NCBI GenBank assembly: GCA_041190985.1
Contig: JBEEPT010000020.1
Location: 1-14,846 of the forward strand
From: Malikia sp041190985
GTDB lineage: Bacteria; Pseudomonadota; Gammaproteobacteria; Burkholderiales; Burkholderiaceae_C
Direction: 5' to 3'
DNA length: 14,846 nucleotides
Made by a program: the position numbers and the translations under genes. How positions within the stretch are numbered: the stretch's first letter is position 1; each line of letters begins with the position of its first letter. A model generated the notes under the pieces. The model made no database searches, was not told the origin of the DNA, and saw only the letters and a program-made list of their open reading frames with translations. Positions 1-11,363 of this stretch are shown one piece after another.

Positions 1-151
1 TCTCGGTCGGGCAGTTGAAGGTGAAGGCCGCCGGCATGAAGATCACGACCGACCACTTGCCGTGCAGGCTCTGCTCGGTGACTTCGATGAACTTGCCGTT
101 ATGGAAGGCCTGGGTCTTGAAAGGCTGAACCTGGGTGTTGATGATGGACAT
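1..151 (-). CDS. ahpC: AhpC, alkyl hydroperoxide reductase peroxiredoxin subunit (N-terminal part)
   Basis: Only the first 50 codons are in the window; the gene runs off the left edge. It starts MSIINTQVQPFK and contains FTFNCPTE, the peroxidatic active-site block of typical 2-Cys peroxiredoxins of the AhpC/Prx1 class, with Cys47 as the peroxidatic cysteine. The family reduces hydrogen peroxide, organic peroxides and peroxynitrite in the cytoplasm and is recycled by AhpF or another thiol reductant. The ATG at 151 is chosen because the protein aligns from its first residue with known AhpC and because an AAGGAA ribosome-binding site lies a few bases upstream. Asn in FTFNCPTE replaces the Val common in enterobacterial AhpC; I recall this variant in Comamonadaceae-type proteins. 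An OxyR-like palindrome lies about 55 bp upstream. The resolving cysteine is outside the window. Confidence 0.93.
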   Translation of the reverse strand, partial: MSIINTQVQPFKTQAFHNGKFIEVTEQSLHGKWSVVIFMPAAFTFNCPTE

Positions 152-206
152 CGTGTTTCCTTGCGCTTGCGGTTGATGAAACTTTGTCGTTGCGACGGAG
201 TGAATC

Positions 207-221
207 ATAGCTCGGAACTAT
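207..221 (-). promoter_or_regulatory. OxyR-like binding half-site upstream of ahpC
   Basis: The 15-mer ATAGCTCGGAACTAT fits the OxyR/LysR pattern ATAG-N-T-N3-A-N-CTAT at every specified base (T-N11-A core included) and is near-palindromic. It lies 56 bp upstream of the ahpC start. A second element in the expected register (229-243, after a 7-bp spacer) matches poorly, so only one strong half of the tandem OxyR site is visible. A TATGAT hexamer (minus strand, 209-204) overlaps the inner edge and could be a -10. OxyR control of ahpC is well established in proteobacteria; its use here is inferred from the motif. Confidence 0.55.
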
Positions 222-504
222 GAAGATTCTTGATTGATAGTTGCAATCGTGCCGATAGGCAGAAACCTGACGCAGGCCTCGCGCTGCCGGCGGCCTCCTG
301 CCACGCACCGGAGGTGCGGCCATGATCCAGCTCGCATGGTGCACCCGCGCCTGGCTGGCGTCAATACGCGCGCGGGCTGACTGCTGGCCAGGCGTGACGG
401 GCACGAGCCACAGGCGCAGGGAGGACGCCGGAGTCGGGCCAGCCACGAATCCCTGCCCTGCCTGGGGTCGTTGGCCCCTGCCATCGCGGGTCGAGCGCCG
501 CCCC

Positions 505-534
505 TACAATGAGGACGTCACAACAACCCCGGAG
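505..534 (+). promoter_or_regulatory. Candidate -10 and ribosome-binding site for the yccA-like gene
   Basis: TACAAT at 505-510 matches five of six bases of the sigma-70 -10 box and would place a transcript start near 517, giving a leader of about 25 nt. GGAG at 531-534 lies 8 bp before the ATG at 543 and decides that start over the TTG at 540. No convincing -35 box is found at 16-18 bp spacing, so the promoter call is weak while the ribosome-binding site is good. Confidence 0.4.
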
Positions 535-542
535 ACCGATTG

Positions 543-1235
543 ATGTCCGACTACACCCCCGGCTATGGCCGCTTCGGCAGCGCCGTTGCCACCGCGCAAC
601 GCAACAAGGTTCTGCGCAACACCTACTGGCTGCTCGCCCTCAGCCTGCTGCCGACCGTGCTTGGCGCCTGGATCGGCGTGGCGACCGGCGTCACCGCCTA
701 TCTGGGCGGCGGGCTGGGCCTGGTGCTGTTCCTGGCCGGCGCGTTCGGCTTCATGTTCGCGATCGAGAAGACCAAGGATTCGGCCGCCGGCGTCGCGGTG
801 CTGCTGGGCTTCACCTTCTTCATGGGCCTGATGCTGTCGCGCCTGATCGCGATGGTGCTGGGCTTTCGCAACGGCGGCGAGCTGATCATGACCGCCTTCG
901 GCGGCACTGCCGGCGTGTTCGTCGTCATGGCCAGCCTGTCGACCACGATCAAGCGCGACCTCGAGGGCCTGTCCAAGTGGTTGTTCGTCGGCGTGCTGGT
1001 GCTGCTGGTCGGCGGCATCGTCAACGCCTTCGTCGGCAGCAGCGCCTTCATGCTGGTGCTGAGCACGCTGGCGATCGCGGTCTTCAGCGCCTTCCTGCTG
1101 GTGGACCTCAAGCGCATCGTCGACGGCGGCGAGACCAACTACATCACCGCCACGCTGGCGATCTACCTGAACCTGTTCAACATCTTCCAGAACCTGCTCG
1201 CGCTGCTGGGCATCTTCGGCGGCGAGCGCGACTGA
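543..1235 (+). CDS. Bax inhibitor-1/YccA family inner-membrane protein
   Basis: A 230-residue protein made mostly of hydrophobic segments, about seven membrane spans (roughly 26-45, 50-72, 80-104, 112-134, 141-162, 165-187 and 200-225). The C-terminal stretch, with DLKRIVDGGETNYI followed by IYLNLFNIFQNLLALLG, is the conserved signature of the BI-1/YccA family. Relatives include YccA, which binds and inhibits the membrane protease FtsH in E. coli, and YbhL/YetJ, some of which act as pH-sensitive calcium leak channels. Which role applies here cannot be told from sequence. Length is normal (about 220-235 residues). The ATG at 543 is preferred to an in-frame TTG at 540 because GGAG sits 8 bp before it. 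The gene stands alone on the plus strand and ends at an intrinsic terminator. Confidence 0.9.
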   Translation: MSDYTPGYGRFGSAVATAQRNKVLRNTYWLLALSLLPTVLGAWIGVATGVTAYLGGGLGLVLFLAGAFGFMFAIEKTKDSAAGVAVLLGFTFFMGLMLSRLIAMVLGFRNGGELIMTAFGGTAGVFVVMASLSTTIKRDLEGLSKWLFVGVLVLLVGGIVNAFVGSSAFMLVLSTLAIAVFSAFLLVDLKRIVDGGETNYITATLAIYLNLFNIFQNLLALLGIFGGERD

Positions 1236-1262
1236 AAAGCTCGACCGCCCCCTGCGATGTAG

Positions 1263-1291
1263 AAAGGCCCCGGGAATTCCGAGGCCTTTTT
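1263..1291 (+). terminator. Intrinsic terminator of the yccA-like gene
   Basis: AAAGGCC at 1263-1269 pairs with GGCCTTT at 1283-1289. The stem continues as CGG/CCG after a single C/A mismatch, with a GAATT loop and a run of five T at 1287-1291. It lies 28 bp after the yccA-like stop. On the minus strand the same hairpin is followed by TTTC, so it may also catch transcripts from rlmD. Confidence 0.85.
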
Positions 1292-1296
1292 CCTTG

Positions 1297-1345
1297 CTGG
1301 CGGTCCCGCCAGTGAGATGATGGGCGGCCTGGCCGCCCCACTGGC
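1297..1345. repeat. Two overlapping inverted repeats between convergent genes
   Basis: CTGGCGG (1297-1303) and CCGCCAG (1306-1312) form one perfect inverted repeat. GCCAGTG (1308-1314) and CACTGGC (1339-1345) form a second that encloses GGGCGGC (1322-1328) and GCCGCCC (1332-1338). The two structures share bases 1308-1312 and so are mutually exclusive. They abut the rlmD stop codon (1346-1348) on its downstream side and probably form its 3' end together with the hairpin at 1263-1291. No T-run follows directly on the minus strand. Confidence 0.6.
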
Positions 1346-2809
1346 TCAGTCCGCGCGCTCGAACACCGCGATGCTCTCGACGTGCGCGGTGTGCGGGAAC
1401 ATGTTGACCACGCCCGCCGCCGTGCAGCGGTAGCCGGCCTGGTGCACCAGCAAGCCGGCGTCACGCGCCAGCGTCGCCGGGTTGCAGCTGACGTAGACGA
1501 TGCGCTTCGGGAAGGTCCAGCCGGCGGCCTCGGGCGGCAGCGGCTCGGCGCCCTCGGCGCCGATGCGGGCCTGGTGGATGTCCGCCAGCGCCTTGGACAG
1601 CGCAAAGGCGCCCTCGCGCGGCGGATCGACCAGCCACTTGTCGGCGTGGCCGTCGGCAACCAGCATCGCGGGCGTCATCTCGAACAGGTTGCGTGCCACG
1701 AAGCTGGTCGGCGCCAGGCCGCCACGCTGGCGCTGGTTGCGTTCGAGGTTCTGGCGCGAACGCGCGACCAGCGCCTCGCTGCCCTCGATGCCCAGCACCT
1801 CGCGCGCCTGCGTCGCCAGCGGCAGCGTGAAGTTGCCCAGACCACAGAACCAGTCGATGACGCGCTCGCTTTTCTCGACGCCCAGCAGGCGCAGCGCGCG
1901 CGCAACCAGCACGCGGTTGATGTGCGGATTGACCTGGGTGAAATCGGTCGGCTTGAACGGCATCTCGATGCCGAAGTCGGGCAAGGCGTAGGCCAGCGGC
2001 ACCGGCTCGGGTTCGGTGTCGAGCAGGTGCACCGTGTCCGGCCCCTTGGGCTGCAGCCACCATTGGATCCCCTGGCCGTCGACGCTGTGGCGCAGCGCGA
2101 ATTCGCGCAGGCGATGGATGTCGGCCGCCGACAGCGGCTCGAGGTGGCGCAGCACCAGCGCGGTGACCTGGTCGCCGCAGGCCAGCTCGATCTGCGGACA
2201 GGTCTCGCGCGCGTCCATGCCGAAGATCAGCGCGCGCAGCGGCACCAGCAGCGCGCTGACGTGCGCCGGCAGCACATGGCACTCGCGCATGTCGGCGACA
2301 TAACGGCTCTTGCGCTCGTGGAAGCCGACCAGCACCTCGCCCTTCTTGGCGACGTAGCGCACCGACAGGCGGCCGCGGTAGCGGTAGCCCCAGGCCGGCC
2401 CCGCGATCGGGCGCAGCAGCGTCTGCGCCTTGACCTTGCCGAGATGCCAGAGGTTGTCCTCGAGCACGCGCTGCTTGACCGCGACCTGTGCCGCCGGGTC
2501 GAGGTGCTGCATCTTGCAGCCGCCGCAGGCGCCGGCGTGCAGGCCGAAGTGCGGGCAGCGCGGCTCGACCCGCAGCGAGGACTCGCGGTGGATCTCGGTC
2601 AGCTGGGCCTGCTCCCACTGGTTCTTCTTGCGCGTGGTCTGGGCGCTGACGATCTCGGTTGGCAAGGCGCCGTCTATGAAGACGACCTTGCCGTCGGGCT
2701 TGCGCGCAATGCCCTGGGCGTCGAGGTCCATCGATGTGACTTCGAGCCAGCCCTCGGGCAGCGCGACCTGGTCCACCATGCCGGTGGCGTGAGTGATTTC
2801 TTGTTCCAT
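1346..2809 (-). CDS. rlmD: RlmD, 23S rRNA (uracil-1939-C5)-methyltransferase
   Basis: A 487-residue SAM-dependent enzyme that methylates C5 of U1939 in 23S rRNA (formerly RumA). An N-terminal TRAM-like region (about 15-70) precedes the [4Fe-4S] ligands Cys85, Cys95, Cys98 and Cys177. The C-terminal Rossmann fold has FTQVN near 300, FCGLGNF (321-327) for SAM binding, DPPREG (395-400), and YVSCNP with the catalytic nucleophile Cys442. All key residues are present. It is somewhat longer than the E. coli protein (about 433), partly from a Pro/Glu/Ala-rich insertion around 415-430. The ATG at 2809 is used instead of a TTG one codon earlier because it overlaps the nlpD stop as TGATG. No Shine-Dalgarno sequence precedes it, which fits translational coupling to nlpD. 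Confidence 0.95.
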   Translation of the reverse strand: MEQEITHATGMVDQVALPEGWLEVTSMDLDAQGIARKPDGKVVFIDGALPTEIVSAQTTRKKNQWEQAQLTEIHRESSLRVEPRCPHFGLHAGACGGCKMQHLDPAAQVAVKQRVLEDNLWHLGKVKAQTLLRPIAGPAWGYRYRGRLSVRYVAKKGEVLVGFHERKSRYVADMRECHVLPAHVSALLVPLRALIFGMDARETCPQIELACGDQVTALVLRHLEPLSAADIHRLREFALRHSVDGQGIQWWLQPKGPDTVHLLDTEPEPVPLAYALPDFGIEMPFKPTDFTQVNPHINRVLVARALRLLGVEKSERVIDWFCGLGNFTLPLATQAREVLGIEGSEALVARSRQNLERNQRQRGGLAPTSFVARNLFEMTPAMLVADGHADKWLVDPPREGAFALSKALADIHQARIGAEGAEPLPPEAAGWTFPKRIVYVSCNPATLARDAGLLVHQAGYRCTAAGVVNMFPHTAHVESIAVFERAD

Positions 2810-3735
2810 CAACGTGCGGGGAGGTGCTTGAGGGGGTCGACCGGCTTGCCCTGCCGACGCACCTCGAAATGCAACTTGACGCGGTCGGCGTCGCTGTTGC
2901 CCATCTCGGCGATCTTCTGGCCTTGACGGACGTTCTGGTCTTCCTTGACCAGCAGGGCCTGGTTGTGGGCGTAGGCGGTCAGGAAGGTGTTGTTGTGCTT
3001 GAGGATGATCAGGTTGCCGTAGCCGCGCAGGCCGGAGCCGGCGTAGACCACGCGACCGTCGGCGGCGGCCAGCACCGGATCGCCCGCCTTGCCCGCGATG
3101 TCCACGCCCTTGTTGCGGGTCTCGTCGAAGCGCTCGATCACGCTGCCGCTGCTGGGCCAGCTGAAGGCGATGGCCTCGCCAGCGGCGCTGTCGGCGGCCT
3201 TGTTCGGCGCAGCAGCCGCCGACGCGGAGCCCGCCGACGCCAGAGAACGCGCCTGGACGCGGGAGTCCGGGGCGGCGTTGCCAACCGGTGCGCTGGCCGC
3301 GACGCTGCCGGCCGGAATCGCCACGCCATTGGCCGACGGCGGCGCAACGCGCAGGACCTGCCCGACCTCGATCAGGTTGGGGTTTTCCAGGTTGTTCCAG
3401 CGCACGATGTCACGCCAGTTCTGGCCGTTGTCCAGGCCGATGCGGATCAGCGTCTCGCCCGGACGCACCGTGTGGTAGCCGGGCTTGCCGGCGTTCTCCT
3501 GTCCCGGCAAGGGCGCCGCAGCGGCCGCAGTGGCCGCTTCCGGGACCGGCTTGCCTGCGGCCTTGCCCCCGGAGGACTTGTCCACGACCGGAACGCGAGC
3601 CGGTTCCTGGAGGCTGGTGGTGGTGCAGGCCGCCAGCAGCGAGGCGCCGGCCGCCAGCGCGAGCTGCAGCGGCCAGCGGGCGAATGAGTTGGTGCGCGGC
3701 GCGCCAGCGCCGGTGAGCGGAACTTTTTGTCCCAT
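2809..3735 (-). CDS. nlpD: NlpD-like lipoprotein: LysM plus degenerate M23 domain
   Basis: A 308-residue envelope lipoprotein. A signal peptide ends in the lipobox LAAC with Cys37 as the lipidated residue. A LysM peptidoglycan-binding domain spans about 87-131 (YHTVRPGETL to GQVLRV), followed by a low-complexity Ala/Ser/Pro linker and a LytM/M23 domain at about 190-305. The M23 zinc site is broken: Asn208 stands where the first His of HxGxD is expected (NKGVD), and Lys287 replaces the first His of the HxH motif (KLH). Asp212, His257 and His289 remain. Such degenerate LytM proteins (EnvC, NlpD) do not cut peptidoglycan but activate amidases such as AmiC during cell separation. AGGGG lies 7 bp before the ATG. 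The gene follows pcm by 43 bp and overlaps rlmD by one base. Confidence 0.92.
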   Translation of the reverse strand: MGQKVPLTGAGAPRTNSFARWPLQLALAAGASLLAACTTTSLQEPARVPVVDKSSGGKAAGKPVPEAATAAAAAPLPGQENAGKPGYHTVRPGETLIRIGLDNGQNWRDIVRWNNLENPNLIEVGQVLRVAPPSANGVAIPAGSVAASAPVGNAAPDSRVQARSLASAGSASAAAAPNKAADSAAGEAIAFSWPSSGSVIERFDETRNKGVDIAGKAGDPVLAAADGRVVYAGSGLRGYGNLIILKHNNTFLTAYAHNQALLVKEDQNVRQGQKIAEMGNSDADRVKLHFEVRRQGKPVDPLKHLPAR

Positions 3736-3778
3736 CGAAAAACCCCTGCTTTAACTGATTGGCGCCCGACCGCAGCGG

Positions 3779-4555
3779 TCAGGCAATCCCGGATTTTAGG
3801 GGGACAAAGTGAACCGGCTCGAGCACGGTGCGCACGCACGCACGTTCGGTCTTGTCGATCACGAGCAGGCACTGCCGCCCCGGACGCACCGCCGCGGGCG
3901 CCACCAGCCTGCCACCGGGCGCGAGCTGGTCGAGCCAGGCCTCGGGGATGGCGTCGCCGCCGGCGGCGGCGATGATGCCGTCGTAGTGCGCGCCCCGGGG
4001 ATAGCCGAGCATGCCGTCGCCCAGAATCAGGTGCAGGTTGTGCTGGCGCAAGCCGCGCAGGTTGTCGCGCGCCTTCTCGTGCAGGGCGCGCAGGCGCTCG
4101 ACGCTGTAGACCTCGCGCGCCAGCTGCCCCAGCAGCGCCGCCTGGTAACCGCAACCGGTGCCGATCTCGAGCACCCGCCCGAGCGGAGCCTGGCGGCCCT
4201 CGAGCAGCAGCGCCAGCATGCGCGCGACGACGCTGGGCTTGGAAATCGTCTGCCCCAGGCCTATCGGCAGGCTGGTGTCCTCGTAGGCCTGGTTGACCAG
4301 GGCCGAATCGACGAAGCGGTGCCGCTCCACCGCGCCCAGAGCGCGCAGCACGGCAGCATGATCCGTGCCCTGCGCGGCGACCCGCGCCACCATGGCCTGG
4401 CGCACGGCGCTGGAGTCCAGCCCGAGCCCGGCCGGGCTGGCTGGCTGGCCGGCGGCGACAGCCGCTGGCCAGGGCGGCTGCGCCGGCCTGGCCGGCACGG
4501 CACCGGGCGCGATGCTGGACAGGCTGGCCGGAAAACCGGGTCTGGGCCGGCTCAT
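3779..4555 (-). CDS. pcm: Pcm, protein-L-isoaspartate O-methyltransferase
   Basis: A 258-residue SAM-dependent enzyme that methylates isoaspartyl residues in aged proteins to start their repair. The family signature is clear: GLGQTISKPS (99-108), the SAM motif VLEIGTGCGYQ (128-138), SVER (151-154), GDG (169-171) and DGIIAAAG (182-189). The first 45 or so residues are an extra Pro/Ala-rich segment with no motif; the E. coli enzyme is only about 208 residues. The ATG at 4555 is chosen because it overlaps the surE stop as ATGA. The reading frame stays open further upstream, but that stretch lies entirely within surE. No ribosome-binding site is visible, so translation probably depends on surE. 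The surE-pcm-nlpD order is the classic proteobacterial stress and survival cluster. Confidence 0.94.
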   Translation of the reverse strand: MSRPRPGFPASLSSIAPGAVPARPAQPPWPAAVAAGQPASPAGLGLDSSAVRQAMVARVAAQGTDHAAVLRALGAVERHRFVDSALVNQAYEDTSLPIGLGQTISKPSVVARMLALLLEGRQAPLGRVLEIGTGCGYQAALLGQLAREVYSVERLRALHEKARDNLRGLRQHNLHLILGDGMLGYPRGAHYDGIIAAAGGDAIPEAWLDQLAPGGRLVAPAAVRPGRQCLLVIDKTERACVRTVLEPVHFVPLKSGIA

Positions 4556-5376
4556 GCGACGTCGGCCCGGGCCGGATCGGTGCTGCGCCCCACCCGGGCA
4601 GCGGTCTGCGCCCAGTAGGGCAGGCGCGCGTGATCGGTCAGGTCGATCTGCAGCGGCGTGATGGCCGCATAGCCCTCGCGGGTCGCATGGAAATCGGTGC
4701 CTTCGCTGTCGTCCAGCGCCGGACCGGCCGCGCCTATCCAGTACATCGTCTCGCCGCGCGGGTTGAGCTGCTGGATCACGGGCTCGGCGGCGTGACGCCG
4801 GCCGAGGCGCGCAACCTTGAAGCCCCTGATCTGCTCGCGCGGCAGGTTGGGGATGTTGACGTTGAGCAGCCACGGACCATTGCCGCCGGCCGGCGCCGTC
4901 GTTCCGTGCTGTGCCGACAGCGCCAGCGCTGCTGGCACCAGCGACTCGACCAGTTCGCGCGCACAGGCGACCGCCGCATCCAGATGCGCCCAGCCCTTCT
5001 CTGCCTGGGAAAAGGCGATCGCCGGCACGCCAAACAGGTAGCCTTCCATCGCGGCGCCCACGGTGCCGGAATAAATGGTGTCGTCGCCCATGTTGGCGCC
5101 GTTGTTGATGCCCGAGACCACGAGATCCGGCCGGTAGCCCAGCAGGCCGGTCAGCGCGATGTGCACGCAGTCGGCGGGCGTGCCATTGACGTAGCGAAAG
5201 CCGTTGGCCGCGCGGTGCACGTAGAGCGGCGAATGCAGCGTCAGCGCGTTGGACTTGGCGCTGTTGTTCTGCTCGGGCGCGACCACTTCGACCATGGCGA
5301 TTTCGCTCAGCGCCTCATGCAGGGCGCAGATGCCGGGGGCCTGATAACCGTCGTCGTTGCAAAGCAGAATCTTCAT
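4552..5376 (-). CDS. surE: SurE, 5'/3'-nucleotidase
   Basis: A 274-residue cytoplasmic metal-dependent phosphatase that removes phosphate from 5' and 3' nucleoside monophosphates and is linked to stationary-phase survival. It starts MKILLCNDDG with metal ligands Asp8 and Asp9. Ser39 (NNSAKSN) and Asn92 (SGINNGANMGDD) complete the site, and SGTVGAAMEG at about 103-112 is conserved. Length is slightly above the usual 250-260 because of an insertion around 155-167. The ATG at 5376 is preferred over a GTG two codons earlier because family members begin at MKIL. No good Shine-Dalgarno is near. It starts only 27 bp after the stop of the hybrid kinase, with no terminator between. Confidence 0.95.
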   Translation of the reverse strand: MKILLCNDDGYQAPGICALHEALSEIAMVEVVAPEQNNSAKSNALTLHSPLYVHRAANGFRYVNGTPADCVHIALTGLLGYRPDLVVSGINNGANMGDDTIYSGTVGAAMEGYLFGVPAIAFSQAEKGWAHLDAAVACARELVESLVPAALALSAQHGTTAPAGGNGPWLLNVNIPNLPREQIRGFKVARLGRRHAAEPVIQQLNPRGETMYWIGAAGPALDDSEGTDFHATREGYAAITPLQIDLTDHARLPYWAQTAARVGRSTDPARADVA

Positions 5377-5384
5377 CGTCACGC

Positions 5385-5390
5385 ATTTTA
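5385..5390 (-). promoter_or_regulatory. Possible -10 box just upstream of surE
   Basis: TAAAAT (minus strand, 5390-5385) matches five of six bases of the sigma-70 -10 box and is a rare A/T run in this GC-rich DNA. If used, transcription would start within a few bases of the surE ATG, giving a leaderless or nearly leaderless message, which would fit the lack of a ribosome-binding site. No convincing -35 box is seen in the end of the kinase gene, so this is tentative. Confidence 0.25.
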
Positions 5391-5403
5391 GGTCCGCCAG
5401 GCA

Positions 5404-10358
<4,955 letters not shown>

Positions 10359-10362
<4 letters not shown>

Positions 10363-11363
10363 GGTGAGGCCGCCCCTCTATCCCGGGGCAGGTAATCGGC
10401 CCGTATCAGTCCGTCCAGGGGCTCATTCTTGCCCAAAAGACCGCTGGACGCCATCACAGCTGCGAGCTCGCGCGCCCGCGCCAGCAGCATCGGCTCGCGG
10501 CCGCCGAGCAGGCGCCGGTTGTTGGCGGCGTCAGGAAGCAGCAGCCCCCTGAAGGCGCGCAGGACCTCGTCGGCGCGCAGGCCGAGGTGGCGGGCCATGC
10601 GGTAGGCGGCATCCTGCGGGTTGCGGTTCAGATGTCCGAGCGCGCGGAAATGCGCCGCCAGCAGATGTCGCAACGCCTTGCCCCTGCGATCCAGCACCTC
10701 GCGGCGCAGCGCCAGCACGTCGACTATGGTGTTGGGCAGCTGGCGGCTGTCGAACAGGACCTGCCCGCCCGCGGCGATCAGCTGGCTCGCCACCGGGTCG
10801 TAGCTGATGCAGGCGTCGACCAGTCCGAGCCGCCAGGCCTCGGACTGGGCATCGACAGTCATGGGCAGGCTGCGCACGTCGCCGGGCTGCAGGCCCGCGG
10901 CGCGCAGCAGCAGCACCAGCATCAGCTCGCCCAGCGCCCCCTGCTCGAAGGCGATGCGCCGCCCCTTCAGGTCGGAGAGCTCACGCAGCGGCGGCCGCGC
11001 GACCACCATGTCGGCACCGGCCGAGACGTCGAACACCATGACCACCGCCAGCGGCAGGCCGGCGGCACGGGCCTTGAGCACCTCGTCCAGCGTCAAGGCC
11101 GCACCCTGCACCCGCCCTTCGGCGAGCGCCTGCAGCGAAGCCGTGGCCGAACGGGTCTCGAGCAGCTGCACCTGCGCGGCATCCAGCCAGGCCTCGCGCT
11201 GCGCCATGAACAGCGGCTCGTAGCCCGGCCAGACATGGGCCGCGATCGTCAGCGGCCGCTCCACCTCTTCGCGGCAGCCCGCCAGGCCGCTGGCCAGCGC
11301 AAGCCCACCGAGTCCGGATGCCAGCAGGCGGCGGCGCAGGGAATCGTGGCGGTGGATCGTCAT
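10359..11363 (-). CDS. NMT1/SsuA-like type II solute-binding lipoprotein, no transporter partner
   Basis: A 334-residue exported protein. The N-terminus has an arginine run (SLRRRLLAS) resembling a twin-arginine signal, a hydrophobic stretch, and the lipobox LAGC with Cys30. The mature part looks like the NMT1/SsuA/THI5-type ABC substrate-binding fold: LTIAAHVWPGYEPLF near the start, a TLDEVLKA block (91-98), DLKGRRIAFE at the domain hinge (131-140), and SYDPVASQLIAAGG (187-200). These families bind small organic or inorganic ligands such as sulfonates, nitrate or thiamine precursors. No permease or ATPase gene is adjacent. It sits between two kinases and overlaps both by ATGA, so a role as ligand-loaded signalling partner is inferred rather than transport. 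GGAG lies 5 bp before its ATG. The ligand cannot be read from sequence. Confidence 0.87.

Larger units (their letters stand above)
152..542. other. Divergent intergenic region between ahpC and the yccA-like gene
   Basis: About 390 bp separates the divergent starts of ahpC and the yccA-like gene. It holds the ahpC ribosome-binding site and OxyR-like palindrome near the left end, and a -10-like TACAAT (505-510) plus GGAG ribosome-binding site (531-534) near the right end. The middle (about 260-480) has no recognisable RNA gene or repeat. A 73-codon plus-strand reading frame (322-543) crosses it behind a GGAGG, but its composition does not look like a real protein, so it is not called. Confidence 0.6.

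Noticed and set aside
99..446. Minus-strand 115-codon frame reaching into ahpC
   Set aside because: Overlaps the ahpC start in another frame and runs through its promoter; composition is not protein-like.
322..543. 73-codon plus-strand frame with GGAGG before its ATG and a TGATG overlap with the yccA-like gene
   Set aside because: The start signals are attractive, but the product is Trp/Arg/Pro-rich without any motif, uses rare AGG codons, has lower third-position GC than the neighbours, and contains the likely yccA -10 and ribosome-binding site.
1382..2926. Plus-strand open frame opposite rlmD
   Set aside because: Antisense shadow; all catalytic and Fe-S motifs are on the minus strand.
3768..3780. 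GACCG/CGGTC hairpin between pcm and nlpD considered as a terminator
   Set aside because: The stem is only five base pairs, it overlaps the pcm stop and has no T-run; nlpD probably stays in the operon.
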